NCBI RefSeq assembly: GCF_902459615.1
Contig: NZ_CABPSA010000001.1
Span: 1,302,001-1,366,000, forward strand
Source of the DNA: Pandoraea commovens
Lineage (GTDB): Bacteria; Pseudomonadota; Gammaproteobacteria; Burkholderiales; Burkholderiaceae
Length of the DNA: 64,000 nucleotides
Reading direction: 5' to 3'
Of the stretch, positions 37,748-46,901 are shown piece by piece (the stretch's first letter is position 1; each line of letters begins with the position of its first letter). A program made the position numbers and the translations under genes. The notes beneath the pieces were generated by a model. It saw nothing but the letters and a program-made list of their open reading frames with translations, was not told the DNA's origin and did no database searches.

Positions 37748-39444
37748 GCCTGTTGCTCCTTCTTGGTCGCGCCGCGCTCACCTTGCACGGTGGCTTGTGT
37801 CGTCACGTAGCCCATCTCACGGTCGTGCGCGCGGGCCGCTTCGTCGCGCTGCGCCGGTGCCCCATACCCCCCGCCGCCCGGCGTCTCCAGTCGTACCCGC
37901 TCACCCTTCGTCAGCTTGATGCCGAGCATCTTCGAAGCCATCGGCGGCGTGTGCCATTGCCCTTCGTTCTGGTAGCGGAAGACGTTCGGCACCGATGCTT
38001 CGCCACCCGCGATCCCTTGCGGCGCGGAACGGCCACGCTCGCCGAACACGAACGCTTCCGCACTGTCTTCGAGCAACTCGATTTCGTAGATGGCACCCAG
38101 ACCGCCGCGATGCGCGCCGTCGCCCGCCGAATCGGGGCGCAGCGCCCATTGCGTAAAGCGCACCGGATACGCTGCTTCGAGAATCTCCACGGGCGGAATC
38201 GTCGCCGTCGAGATCGGCGCGTTACCGTGCGACAGGCCATCGCCGTCGATATGCCCGCCGTGACCGCCGCCGAAGAAGCTGAACATCACCCAGCGCTGGC
38301 CGCGTCGCGCTTCGTCGGTGCGATACCCGGCAATCGACAAGGCGTTGATCGTGCCGTACGCCTGCCCCATCGCGCGCTCGGGTGCGGCTTTCGCCATCGC
38401 GCAGAAGATCACGTCGATCATGCGCAGAATGGTTTCGGTGTAACCACCGACCGGACGCGGACGTTGCGCCGAGATCAGCAACCCTTCGGGTAGCGCGAAG
38501 CGCACCGCGTCGAGCACACCGGCGTTGGCCGGGACATCCGGGAACAGGTGCTTGAGCGCGACGTAGCAAGCGGCAATGGCAGTAGCGCGCGAGATGTTGA
38601 CCGGTCCCATGCACGCGGGGGACGTGCCGGTGAAATCAAGCGTGAGCAAGTCGCCTTCGACGCGCATGCGCAGCGCAATCGTGAGCGGCTCGTCGCGCAC
38701 ACCGTCGTTATCCAGCGTGTCCTCATAGACGTACTCACCGTCGGGCAGCGCCGCCACGTGGGTGCGCATCAGCTTGACGGCACGCTCGCGCAACTGACCG
38801 AGCGCGTCCTGCACCGTGCCGTCGCCGTACTCGTCGAGCAGATCCGACAGACGACGTCCACCGAGTTCGAGCGCCGCGAGTTGACCGTTCAGATCGCCCC
38901 ACAGGCTGTCGGGCAGACGCGTGTTGGCCTTGAGAATGGCGAGCACGTCGAGATCGAGTTCACCGCGTCGCACGATGCGCACCGGCGGGATCTGCACGGC
39001 CTCCTGCCAGCATTCGGTCGCGGCCGGGTTGTAGTTGCCGGGCACCGCGCCGCCCACGTCGTGCCAGTGCGCCGCCGAGGCAAGGAAGCAGTACAGCTTG
39101 CCGTTGCGGAACACCGGACGCACGAGTTTGAAGTCGTTGGCGTGCGTGCCGCCTTCGTACGGGTCGTTGAAGAGCCACACGTCGCCCTCGACCATGCCGC
39201 CGCGCTCGGACGCTGCGCGTGCGGCCGCCTGTACGGCGAACGCCATCGCGCCGACGAATACGGGCAGGCCCGACTTGCCTTGCACGAGGGTTGCGCCGGT
39301 GGTGGCGTCGTAGATGCCGTGGCAGGCGTCGTGCGCCTCGGCAATGATCGGGTTGAATGCGCTGCGGTAGAGCGTCGCGTCCATTTCGTCGGCGATCTGC
39401 TCCAGCCGGCCTTTCAGGACCGCCAGCGTGACGGGATCTAGCAT
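37744..39444 (-). CDS. hyuB: Hydantoinase/oxoprolinase B subunit
   Basis: 566-residue partner of HyuA. N-terminal MLDPVTLAVLKGRLEQIADEM (first 20 residues) and DVWLFNDPYEGGTHANDF are typical of HyuB, as is the C-terminal KLTKGERVRLETPGGGGYG. ATG 39444 overlaps the end of the LeuD-like gene by 7 bp. Substrate specificity is not readable. Confidence 0.88.
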   Translation of the reverse strand: MLDPVTLAVLKGRLEQIADEMDATLYRSAFNPIIAEAHDACHGIYDATTGATLVQGKSGLPVFVGAMAFAVQAAARAASERGGMVEGDVWLFNDPYEGGTHANDFKLVRPVFRNGKLYCFLASAAHWHDVGGAVPGNYNPAATECWQEAVQIPPVRIVRRGELDLDVLAILKANTRLPDSLWGDLNGQLAALELGGRRLSDLLDEYGDGTVQDALGQLRERAVKLMRTHVAALPDGEYVYEDTLDNDGVRDEPLTIALRMRVEGDLLTLDFTGTSPACMGPVNISRATAIAACYVALKHLFPDVPANAGVLDAVRFALPEGLLISAQRPRPVGGYTETILRMIDVIFCAMAKAAPERAMGQAYGTINALSIAGYRTDEARRGQRWVMFSFFGGGHGGHIDGDGLSHGNAPISTATIPPVEILEAAYPVRFTQWALRPDSAGDGAHRGGLGAIYEIELLEDSAEAFVFGERGRSAPQGIAGGEASVPNVFRYQNEGQWHTPPMASKMLGIKLTKGERVRLETPGGGGYGAPAQRDEAARAHDREMGYVTTQATVQGERGATKKEQQA

Positions 39445-39968
39445 GAAGAAACTCCGTGAGATGTCGATGGGGATGCCGTACTGCGCTGCTTGAGCAGATT
39501 GAGCAGGCCACCGGCGTCGACCATATCGAGGAGGAACCCCGGTACAGTCTCGCAAGTCAGCCGGCTGCCATCGGCCTGTTCGACGTAACCGTCGCGCGGC
39601 GCGAGCGTGAGGGCTTCGCCCTCGGCAATGCGCTGTGCGTCGGCGCAGGTCAGCAGCAGCAACCCCACGTTGAAGGCGTTGCGAAAATAAAGGCCATTGA
39701 ACGACGGCGCGATCACCGCGCGCACGCCGAGATGCACGAGCGCGGCAGCCGCCTGTTCGCGTGACGACCCGATGCCGAAGTTGGGACCAGCGACGAGAAC
39801 ATCGCCCGGACGCACATCGGCTGCGAACTCGGGACGCACGCGGTGCAGGCAATGGCGGGCGATTTCGTCGATGCCGAACTTCATGTAGGCACCGGGTGCG
39901 AGCGCGTCGGTGTCGATGTCGGCACCGACGCGCCACGCTCGGCCGGAAGAAGACGTTGGCGTTGTCAT
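39438..39968 (-). CDS. LeuD-like small subunit of an aconitase-family hydro-lyase
   Basis: 176-residue swivel domain. VGADIDTDALAPGAYMKFG and GPNFGIGSSREQAAAALVHLG are the family signatures. It is a normal length for archaeal-type homoaconitase/IPM isomerase small subunits or dimethylmaleate hydratase DmdB, shorter than E. coli LeuD (201). It lies between the LeuC-like and HyuB genes in the catabolic operon and has no leuA or leuB beside it, so leucine synthesis is unlikely. Confidence 0.85.
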   Translation of the reverse strand: MTTPTSSSGRAWRVGADIDTDALAPGAYMKFGIDEIARHCLHRVRPEFAADVRPGDVLVAGPNFGIGSSREQAAAALVHLGVRAVIAPSFNGLYFRNAFNVGLLLLTCADAQRIAEGEALTLAPRDGYVEQADGSRLTCETVPGFLLDMVDAGGLLNLLKQRSTASPSTSHGVSSC

Positions 39969-40015
39969 GTCAGAAGTGAGGAAGTCGAGGAATCGTCGAT
40001 GAGTCGGACAGGCGC

Positions 40016-41284
40016 TCAGGCGAGCAGTCCGCGCGGGTCGGCGATACGCCCGGTAAGCGCGGCCGCAGCCACGGCGTATGGCGAACCGAGGTAGACCTGC
40101 GCCGTCTCTGCCCCCATGCGGCCGCGGAAATTGCGTGCGGTGCTCGACAGCACCGTCGCCCCTTCGGGGATCGAGCCGCCATAGCCCGCACATGCGCCGC
40201 AGGTGTTGGCGAGCACTTGTGCACCAGCGTCGACCAGCACGTCCATCACGCCCTCACGCGCGGCCTGCGCCTGATCGCGCGCCGAGGCCGGGGCCACGAC
40301 AAAGCGCATGCCGTCGGCGACGCGGCGTCCCTTGAGCACACGCGCCGCTGCGCGCAGGTCTTCGAGCTTCGCGCCGGTGCATGCGCCGAGATAAGCGACG
40401 TCCACCGTCACGTCGGCAAATTCGTCGATGGCGCGCGTGTTGGCCGGGCTGTGCGGGGCGGCGACCTGCGGGGCGAGCGTGCTCGCGTCGAAGGTATGCA
40501 TTTCAGCGTGCGCACCGGCATCGCTCTGCCAGCGGTCGACGTCGATAGGATCGGTCACGCCCACCGCGCGCAGATACTCAACGGTCGTGGTATCCGGTGC
40601 GATCAGACCGACTTGCGAACCGAGTTCGGCGCTCATGTTCGAGAGCGTCATGCGCTCCTGCATCGACAGGGCGCGCACCGCTTCGCCGCAGAACTCGATG
40701 GCCTGATAGCGTCCGCCGTTCATACCGAAGCGACCGATCATGTGCAGCATCATGTCCTTGGCGGTCACACCGTCGGCGAGCTTGCCGTCCCAGCGCATCT
40801 GAATCGTGTCGGGTACTTTCACCCAGATTTCACCGGACACCGCCACGCCCAGCATTTCCGTGCTGCCGATGCCGAACATGTACGCGCCGAACGCACCGCC
40901 CGTGGGCGAATGCGAATCGCCGCCGACACAGAACATGCCTGGACGCAGATGACCGTGTTCGGGCACGACCACGTGGCAGATGCCTACTGAGTCGTAGACG
41001 TTGGGCAGTTGTTGCGCACTCGCCCAGTCGCGGGCGATGCGCACGATACGGCGCGATTCGTCGTCGGTTTCCGGCACGTAGTGATCGATCACGAGCACGA
41101 CTTTGGACTTGTCCCACAGTTGCGCGCCGAGCGATTCGAGCATCGGCTGCAAGCGGCGGGGACCGCTGGAATCGTGGAACATGGCGAGGTCGACGCCGCA
41201 CGTGACGATCTCGCCCACGGCGACTTCGTCCCGGCCACACGCCGCTGCCAGCAGCTTTTGCGTCAGAGTTTGAGGCACAGTCAT
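40016..41284 (-). CDS. LeuC-like large subunit of an aconitase-family hydro-lyase
   Basis: 422-residue large subunit. Fe-S cluster cysteines lie in YLGACTGAKLEDL and ANTCGACAGYGG (CxxC), and the substrate loop has CVGGDSHSPTGGAFGAYMFG. At 422 residues it belongs with the shorter bacterial/archaeal HACN/IPMI/DmdA type rather than the 466-residue E. coli LeuC. ATG 41284 (MTVPQTLTQKLLAAACG) follows the livF stop by 4 bp. Probably hydrates an unsaturated dicarboxylate such as a substituted maleate to the matching malate for the terminal lyase; this is inference from gene company. Confidence 0.86.
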   Translation of the reverse strand: MTVPQTLTQKLLAAACGRDEVAVGEIVTCGVDLAMFHDSSGPRRLQPMLESLGAQLWDKSKVVLVIDHYVPETDDESRRIVRIARDWASAQQLPNVYDSVGICHVVVPEHGHLRPGMFCVGGDSHSPTGGAFGAYMFGIGSTEMLGVAVSGEIWVKVPDTIQMRWDGKLADGVTAKDMMLHMIGRFGMNGGRYQAIEFCGEAVRALSMQERMTLSNMSAELGSQVGLIAPDTTTVEYLRAVGVTDPIDVDRWQSDAGAHAEMHTFDASTLAPQVAAPHSPANTRAIDEFADVTVDVAYLGACTGAKLEDLRAAARVLKGRRVADGMRFVVAPASARDQAQAAREGVMDVLVDAGAQVLANTCGACAGYGGSIPEGATVLSSTARNFRGRMGAETAQVYLGSPYAVAAAALTGRIADPRGLLA

Positions 41285-41288
41285 TCCC

Positions 41289-41999
41289 TTACATTCCGAG
41301 GTAGGCCCGGCGCAGATCGCTGCTGGCGAGCAATTCTGCGCAGGTGCCGCGATGGCGGATCGCACCGTTTTCGAGGACATAGCCGCGCTGACCGGTCTCC
41401 AGCGACTGGCCGACGTTCTGCTCCACCAGCAGGATCGACAGGCCCTCGCGTTGCAGACGCGAGATCAGCGAAAACAGCTCTTCCACCATGAGCGGCGAGA
41501 GGCCGAGCGACGGCTCGTCAAGGATCAGCAGACGGGGTTCGGCCATCAGACCGCGTCCGATCGCGAGCATCTGCTGTTCGCCGCCGGACATCGTCCCCGC
41601 TGCCTGATCGATGCGCTCGCGAAGACGCGGAAACAGGTCGAGCATGCGCTCGAGCCCCTGCTCGCGCGACGCGCGACCACGTGCGAACGCGCCCAGCGCC
41701 AGGTTTTCCCGCACGCTAAGGTTCGGGAAGATGCGACGCCCTTCCGGCACTTGAATCAGCCCGGCTTTGACGACGTCGCGGTAATGGCGGCCGGTGAGAT
41801 CGTGACCGTCGAAGCGCACGCGTCCCGACCACACAGGATTGATGCCGGAGAGCGTGTTGTTCAGCGTGGACTTGCCCGCGCCGTTGCTGCCGAGCAGCAC
41901 CACGATCTCGCCTTCGCCGACCGTCAGATCGACGCCACGCAGCACTTCCACGCGGCCATAGCCGGTATGCAGGCCTTCCACCTCGAGCAGATGGCTCAT
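41289..41999 (-). CDS. livF: ABC transporter ATPase, LivF type
   Basis: 236-residue ABC ATPase. Walker A GSNGAGKST, signature MSGGEQQMLAIGRGLM, Walker B LLILDEPSLGL. The LivF-type second ATPase of a branched-chain-amino-acid (HAAT) importer. ATG overlaps the LivG TGA by 4 bp. Confidence 0.9.
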   Translation of the reverse strand: MSHLLEVEGLHTGYGRVEVLRGVDLTVGEGEIVVLLGSNGAGKSTLNNTLSGINPVWSGRVRFDGHDLTGRHYRDVVKAGLIQVPEGRRIFPNLSVRENLALGAFARGRASREQGLERMLDLFPRLRERIDQAAGTMSGGEQQMLAIGRGLMAEPRLLILDEPSLGLSPLMVEELFSLISRLQREGLSILLVEQNVGQSLETGQRGYVLENGAIRHRGTCAELLASSDLRRAYLGM

Positions 42000-42772
42000 T
42001 GCACACCTCCCATCGCCATCGGCGCACCCGACTGAGCGGCGAGCCGCGCGGCGGTGCCATGCCCCAGATAGGCTTCGATCACAACCGGGTCGGACGTCAC
42101 TTCACGCGGCGTGCCTGCCGCAATCAACCTGCCCTGCGCCAGGACCCACACGTGTTCGGCCAGACTCATGACGGCGCGCATCACATGCTCGATCATCAGC
42201 ACCGTCACACCGCTGTCCGCGATCTCGCGCACGACCGGAATGACTTCATCGATCTCGCTCGGGTTCAGGCCCGCGAGCACTTCGTCGAGCAACAAGAGAC
42301 GGGGTTTGGTCGCTAGTGCGCGGGCCAGTTCTAGACGCTTGCGCCCGCACACGGTCAGGTCCGCCGCTGGCTTGTCGAGCTGCGCTTGCAGATTGGTGCG
42401 CAGCGCGACTTCCTCGGCCTCGCGCAACGCAGCCCGACGGTCACGCTGGTGCAGATGCGCGCCAACGGCAATGTTCTCGCGCACCGTCTGCGCGCCGAAC
42501 GGCTGCACGATCTGGAACGTACGCGTCAGCCCCTGACGCGCCGTGTCGTACGGTGCCTGACCGGTGATGTCGCGCCCCTGAAATTCGACGCGGCCGGCCG
42601 TGGGCGTGAGAAAGCCTGAGAGCAGACCGAAGAGCGTGGTCTTGCCTGCGCCGTTCGGACCCACGAGCGCCGTGAGCGTACCGGCCTTGACGTCGAGACT
42701 GACGTCCTGCACGGCCTTGAGACCGCCAAACGTGATGGACAAGCCATCGGCCCTCAACAAAATGTCAGACAC
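41996..42772 (-). CDS. livG: ABC transporter ATPase, LivG type
   Basis: 258-residue ABC ATPase. Walker A GPNGAGKTT; the signature region reads TVCGRKRLELARALA in place of the usual LSxGxxxxLE form; Walker B LLLLDEVLAGLNP. The LivG-type C-terminal tail is present. GTG start at 42772 (read as MSDILLRADG), overlapping the LivM stop by 8 bp. The unusual signature (CGRKRLE) is common in LivG proteins. Confidence 0.9.
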   Translation of the reverse strand: MSDILLRADGLSITFGGLKAVQDVSLDVKAGTLTALVGPNGAGKTTLFGLLSGFLTPTAGRVEFQGRDITGQAPYDTARQGLTRTFQIVQPFGAQTVRENIAVGAHLHQRDRRAALREAEEVALRTNLQAQLDKPAADLTVCGRKRLELARALATKPRLLLLDEVLAGLNPSEIDEVIPVVREIADSGVTVLMIEHVMRAVMSLAEHVWVLAQGRLIAAGTPREVTSDPVVIEAYLGHGTAARLAAQSGAPMAMGGVQ

Positions 42773-43781
42773 GGGCCTTCTCCTCGCGCGACGTCGTCGG
42801 CTGCGCGCCATGCGCGGCGCGGCTCTTCCCATCCATGCCCAGCAAGCGGCGCACCGACGCGCCTGCGCCCGTGATGCCACGCGGCAGGAACATGACAATC
42901 AGGATCAGCACGGCGCCGTAGATCACCATCGACAGGCCGGGCAGTTCGCCGAACAGGTTGCGAGTGAACTCGCCGAGGGTGTACAACACGGCCGCACCGA
43001 AGACCGGGCCCCAGAGCGTGCCCATGCCCCCCACGATCACGCCAACGAGCGCCTCGACCGAAATCGTCGAACCGAAAGCGATCCCAGCATCGATGTACTG
43101 GAACATTTGCACGTAGCACATACCCGCCGCACTCATGAACGCGCCCGAGAGCGCAATCGCGCCAAGCTTCACACGCAACGGATTCACGCCGACGGCGCGT
43201 GCCGCGTTCTCGTTGTCGCGCACCGCTTGCAACCATGCACCAAAGCGCGAATGACGCAGCCAGGCGGTGACCAGCAAGGCCGCCATCACGAACACGAGCA
43301 GCAGCGCTGCGTAGCCGCGCGGCGAGGCGAACTGAAGATTGCCCGGGCTTTGGCGCAGCGGCACCATCAGACCGACGCCTGCGCCAGTAAACGGCAGCGA
43401 CACGGCCAGAATGCGGAACACCTCGGCGAACGCCAGCGTGACGAGCGCGAAGTACGAACCCTTCAGGCCGTAGCGGAACGTCACGGCACCGAGCAATACG
43501 GCGACTACCGTGCCCGCCGCAATCGCGAACGGCATGGCGAGCCACGGGTTCCAGCCCCATTGCAATTGCGCGATCGCCTGCGCATAAGCGCCGACGCCGA
43601 AGAACAGCGCGTGGCCGAACGACAACTGCCCGCCGAACCCGCCGAGAATGTTCCACGACTGGGAAAGCAGCACGGTGTAGAACGTCATCATGAGGAACGA
43701 CAACCACACGCCAGATTGGAGCGTGAACAGCAACGCTGTCATCACGACACCGAACAACACGATCATCCGAATATCTTTCAT
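42765..43781 (-). CDS. livM: ABC transporter permease, LivM type
   Basis: 338-residue polytopic permease with the LivM motif SWNILGGFGGQLSFGHALFFGVGAY. ATG 43781 lies after an Arg/Lys-rich upstream stretch that is not coding. Partner of LivH at the inner membrane. Confidence 0.88.
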   Translation of the reverse strand: MKDIRMIVLFGVVMTALLFTLQSGVWLSFLMMTFYTVLLSQSWNILGGFGGQLSFGHALFFGVGAYAQAIAQLQWGWNPWLAMPFAIAAGTVVAVLLGAVTFRYGLKGSYFALVTLAFAEVFRILAVSLPFTGAGVGLMVPLRQSPGNLQFASPRGYAALLLVFVMAALLVTAWLRHSRFGAWLQAVRDNENAARAVGVNPLRVKLGAIALSGAFMSAAGMCYVQMFQYIDAGIAFGSTISVEALVGVIVGGMGTLWGPVFGAAVLYTLGEFTRNLFGELPGLSMVIYGAVLILIVMFLPRGITGAGASVRRLLGMDGKSRAAHGAQPTTSREEKARV

Positions 43782-43803
43782 TTTTTTCTCCCGCCGTCTT
43801 CCG

Positions 43804-44676
43804 TCAGGCGCGTGCGCCGAAGAGCCCCTGCGGGCGCAGCAGCACGACGATGATGAAGATGGCGAAGATGCCCATCTGGCCGAGCGAATCGCCCAGCCAC
43901 AGGCCACCCAGCGACTCGACCACACCGATGAGCAGACCGCCCACGAGCGCGCCGACGAAACTTCCCATGCCCCCGAGCACAACGATCGTGAACGCCACCA
44001 GCACGAAGCCGCCGCCGACCTGCGGATTGACGTAATACGTGGGCAACAGGAAGCACGCGGCAGCGCCCACACAGGCCATGCCGATGCCGAACGAAAGCGC
44101 GTACACGCGTTCCACATCGATGCCCATGAGCTTCGCGCCGTGTTTCTCCTTCGCGACTGCGCGAATCGCGCGTCCCAGATCCGTCGAGCGCATGATCCAG
44201 AACAGCACGGCGGCAGCGGCAAGCGCTCCGCCGAACGCGATCAGCTTGGGCAACGCGAGCATGACCGGGCCGATGTCGACGGTAGCCAGCGTGTACGGCG
44301 TATCGATCGTGTGCGTATCCGACTTGAACACCACCAGCGCAAGGTTCTCCAGCACGATGGCCAGCCCCAGCGTGACGAGCAGAATGTTCTCGTCCTTGCC
44401 GTGGCTGGCGCGCTCGATCACCACGCGTTGCAGTGCGTAGCCGAGCGCGAACATGCCCAGCGTGACGAACGGCAGCGCGACGTACGGATCGATGCCGAGC
44501 TTCTCGCGAAGCAGCCAGACGGCGTACAGCGCCACCATCAACGCCGCACCGTGCGCGAAGTTGATGATGTGCAGCACGCCATAGACCAGCGTCAGGCCGA
44601 GCGCGATGAGCGCGTAGACCGCGCCCGTCGTGAGCCCGTTGAGCACGGCTGAGAGCAGAATGACCGGATCTAACAT
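43804..44676 (-). CDS. livH: ABC transporter permease, LivH type
   Basis: 290-residue polytopic permease. GLTTGAVYALIALGLTLVYGVLHIINFAHG region is the LivH hallmark at residues 14-43. Start ATG 44676 is 5 bp after the binding-protein stop. With LivM, LivG and LivF it makes a full HAAT importer. Confidence 0.9.
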   Translation of the reverse strand: MLDPVILLSAVLNGLTTGAVYALIALGLTLVYGVLHIINFAHGAALMVALYAVWLLREKLGIDPYVALPFVTLGMFALGYALQRVVIERASHGKDENILLVTLGLAIVLENLALVVFKSDTHTIDTPYTLATVDIGPVMLALPKLIAFGGALAAAAVLFWIMRSTDLGRAIRAVAKEKHGAKLMGIDVERVYALSFGIGMACVGAAACFLLPTYYVNPQVGGGFVLVAFTIVVLGGMGSFVGALVGGLLIGVVESLGGLWLGDSLGQMGIFAIFIIVVLLRPQGLFGARA

Positions 44677-44680
44677 TGCG

Positions 44681-45895
44681 TCAGGCCTTGAGCGGGAAGA
44701 CCGGTGCGACCTGGCGATAGGTGTCCGGCAGAATCACTTTGATGTCGCCGCCCGAGACCTGCGTGAGCAGCGGCTGCGCGCCCGTGTTCTGACCGTTCAC
44801 GAACTTGGTCGGACCGTACGGCATGATGTGATCCTTGAACGTGCTCGACGCGAGCGCCGCCGTGATGGCTGCGCGGTCGACCGATTTGGCGCGCTCGATG
44901 GCGTCGGCCAGCAGCATCATGGCCGTGTACGTCATGAACACTTCGTAACTGAAGTAAGCGCCCTTCGCTTCCACGCGCTTCTTGAGCGACGCCACGCGCG
45001 GGTCTTTCGGGTTGAACCAGTGATTGCAGTCGATGATGCCGTCGGCGATATCCGGGAATTCCTTCAGGAATTTGTAGCTCGACGCCGCGCCGCCCAGCAC
45101 CGAGTAGATCGCCTTCGGGCGCACCTTCTGCTGCTTCATCGCACGCAGCAGCAGCGCGTATTCGTTGTAGTAATTCGCCGGAATCACGATGTCCGGGTTG
45201 ACCGAGCGCATGCGCAGCACGATGTTGTTGAAGTCGCGCGTGGGGTTCGCGTGCTTGATGACTTCCTTGATCTCGAAGCCTCGCGCGGGCAATTCCTTTT
45301 GCAGCAGCGCCGCTGTGCCGGTGCCGAAGAGCGACTCCTCGTGCACGATCATGACGGTCTTCGCTGGCTTGCCTGCGGCGTTATTCAACGCGGCAAGGTC
45401 GTCGACGGCGCGCAGCGAGCACATGCGGTAGCCGGGACCGAAGCGGAACGTGTTGGTCAGGCCTCGCTCGACGATCTGGTCGGCTACACCGACATCCACC
45501 ACGTGCGGCAGGCCATACTTCGCGGCGGTTTGCGTCGTTGCCAGACAGATGGCCGAGGCGTAGGCACCGAGAATTGCCGACACACCGGCTTCGTTCATCT
45601 TCTCGACTTCGGCCGAACCGGCTTCGGGGCGCGATTGTGCGTCGCCGAGCATGGCTTCGATGGGTGCACCGCCGAGCGACTTGATGCCGCCCGCCGCGTT
45701 GATGTCGTCGATGGCGAGCAGCGCGCCCAGACGGCATTGCTGTCCCGAATAGGCGAGTGCACCGGTGACGGGGTGAAGCACGCCGATCTTGACCGGCTTG
45801 CCGGCAGCACGCGCGAGCCACGGGGTGCTGGTGGAGGCAGCGGCGAGCGCGGCCATGGCGGTGGACTGACGCAGAAACGTGCGACGCGAACTCAT
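44681..45895 (-). CDS. Periplasmic substrate-binding protein of the HAAT importer
   Basis: 404-residue type I periplasmic-binding-fold protein (Peripla_BP_6). The N-terminus is a twin-arginine-like signal (SSRRTFLRQSTAMAALAAA) with a cut near WLARAAG. KIGVLHPVTGALAYSGQQ starts the mature fold. HAAT binding proteins bind amino acids, amides, urea or aromatic acids; the operon enzymes suggest a cyclic amide or carboxylate ligand, which is inference. Confidence 0.88.
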   Translation of the reverse strand: MSSRRTFLRQSTAMAALAAASTSTPWLARAAGKPVKIGVLHPVTGALAYSGQQCRLGALLAIDDINAAGGIKSLGGAPIEAMLGDAQSRPEAGSAEVEKMNEAGVSAILGAYASAICLATTQTAAKYGLPHVVDVGVADQIVERGLTNTFRFGPGYRMCSLRAVDDLAALNNAAGKPAKTVMIVHEESLFGTGTAALLQKELPARGFEIKEVIKHANPTRDFNNIVLRMRSVNPDIVIPANYYNEYALLLRAMKQQKVRPKAIYSVLGGAASSYKFLKEFPDIADGIIDCNHWFNPKDPRVASLKKRVEAKGAYFSYEVFMTYTAMMLLADAIERAKSVDRAAITAALASSTFKDHIMPYGPTKFVNGQNTGAQPLLTQVSGGDIKVILPDTYRQVAPVFPLKA

Positions 45896-45915
45896 GAATG
45901 ATTCTCCGGACGTGT

Positions 45916-46716
45916 TCAGTGGAATTGGGCGGACAGTTCTTCGCTGACCCAGACCTTGGCGTCGATGTCGCCGACGCGCGAGAGTTGAAGCTGGTACTGG
46001 TAGCGATCTGGGCGATACAGGCCTTGCAGCAGTTGCACCGGACGGTCGGCAACGTCGCGCACGAGACGCGTGACCGCGAGCAGCGCGGAGCCGACGGCAA
46101 TATCGAGATGGCGCGCCACGACGGCATCGGCCAGACGCGCGGAAATGGTTTGCGTCGCCCCGCCCAGCTCGACGCCCGCTTCTTCGAGCAGCATCAGCAG
46201 CGGTTTGCGTTCGAGTTCTTCGCGACGGATTTGCGCGATGTCCTGCGGCACGTGCGTGGTGATGTACGACAGCGGCCCGGCTTGCGTGCTGCGCACACGA
46301 ATGCTCTTGTAGACAGGGGCACCGGGCGCGAGCGTCAGCGCATCGGCGACCGCGTCGCTCGCGCCGACGACCGACGATTCGAGCACAGCGACACTCGTGC
46401 GCAGACCCATGTTGACGATGTTTTCGAGCAGGCCCGTGAGGTGCGCCTTTTCCCGGGAAATGCCGGGCATCTTGCCTCCACCGGTGCGCTGACCGGCATG
46501 CAGCGGCCAGGTGCCGAGTCCCGGGCGACGCACGACGAGACCGTCGGCCACAAGCATTTCCATCGCTTTGCGGATCGTAATGCGCGCAACGCTGAACTGA
46601 TCGGCTAGCAGATGCTCGCCGGGCACACCGTCCTGATCGAAGCGCCCCTCCTGCAATTGTTCACGCAGCACGAGGTAGATCTGGTGGTATTTCGGAAGCG
46701 GAAGTGGGGTATCCAT
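45916..46716 (-). CDS. GntR/HutC-family regulator with UTRA domain
   Basis: 266-residue regulator. Winged HTH at residues 1-75 (YHQIYLVLREQLQEGRFD, then QFSVARITIRKAMEMLVADG), followed by a UTRA ligand-binding domain. First gene of the 13-gene operon, 21 bp before the binding-protein gene, so it probably controls its own operon. The predicted promoter places the transcription start at or within a base or two of the ATG, so a leaderless mRNA is possible. Confidence 0.88.
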   Translation of the reverse strand: MDTPLPLPKYHQIYLVLREQLQEGRFDQDGVPGEHLLADQFSVARITIRKAMEMLVADGLVVRRPGLGTWPLHAGQRTGGGKMPGISREKAHLTGLLENIVNMGLRTSVAVLESSVVGASDAVADALTLAPGAPVYKSIRVRSTQAGPLSYITTHVPQDIAQIRREELERKPLLMLLEEAGVELGGATQTISARLADAVVARHLDIAVGSALLAVTRLVRDVADRPVQLLQGLYRPDRYQYQLQLSRVGDIDAKVWVSEELSAQFH

Positions 46717-46722
46717 GCGGCG

Positions 46723-46788
46723 ATTCTGGAAGTGTCATAATGTCCGGTCAATAGAACAAAGGTACAGACAAAATGTCCTATCGGGAAA
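46723..46788 (-). promoter_or_regulatory. gntR operon promoter and putative GntR operator
   Basis: Minus-strand -35 TTGACC (46746-46751) and -10 CAGAAT (46723-46728), 17 bp apart. Overlapping and upstream of the -35 are inverted half-sites ATAGAACA (46751-46758) and TGTCCTAT (46774-46781), 15 bp apart, followed by CGGGAAA. The same layout occurs ahead of the porin gene at 48461-48526. Confidence 0.65.
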
Positions 46789-46856
46789 ACACCTAAGCGG
46801 CTCGGGATATTTGTTTGATCGCCTGCAAACTCAGGTACAGCAAGGGTTTCAAGGTT

Positions 46857-46886
46857 GCGGCGCAGCATTTTTGGATGCTGCGCCGC
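46857..46886 (-). terminator. Hairpin after the porin gene
   Basis: Perfect 12-bp stem GCGGCGCAGCAT / ATGCTGCGCCGC with a 6-nt loop, 16 bp past the porin stop on the minus strand. The T-rich side is on the plus strand, so on the minus strand it is a hairpin with a weak tail. Confidence 0.65.
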
Positions 46887-46901
46887 TTCGTTTTTGACCG
46901 T

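Noticed and set aside
35696-39444. HyuA/HyuB as acetone carboxylase
   Set aside because: Acetone carboxylase needs a third gamma subunit, which is absent; the pair fits hydantoinase/oxoprolinase better.
39438-41284. LeuC/LeuD as leucine biosynthesis
   Set aside because: The subunits are shorter than biosynthetic E. coli proteins, there is no leuA or leuB beside them, and they sit inside a regulated transport and degradation operon.
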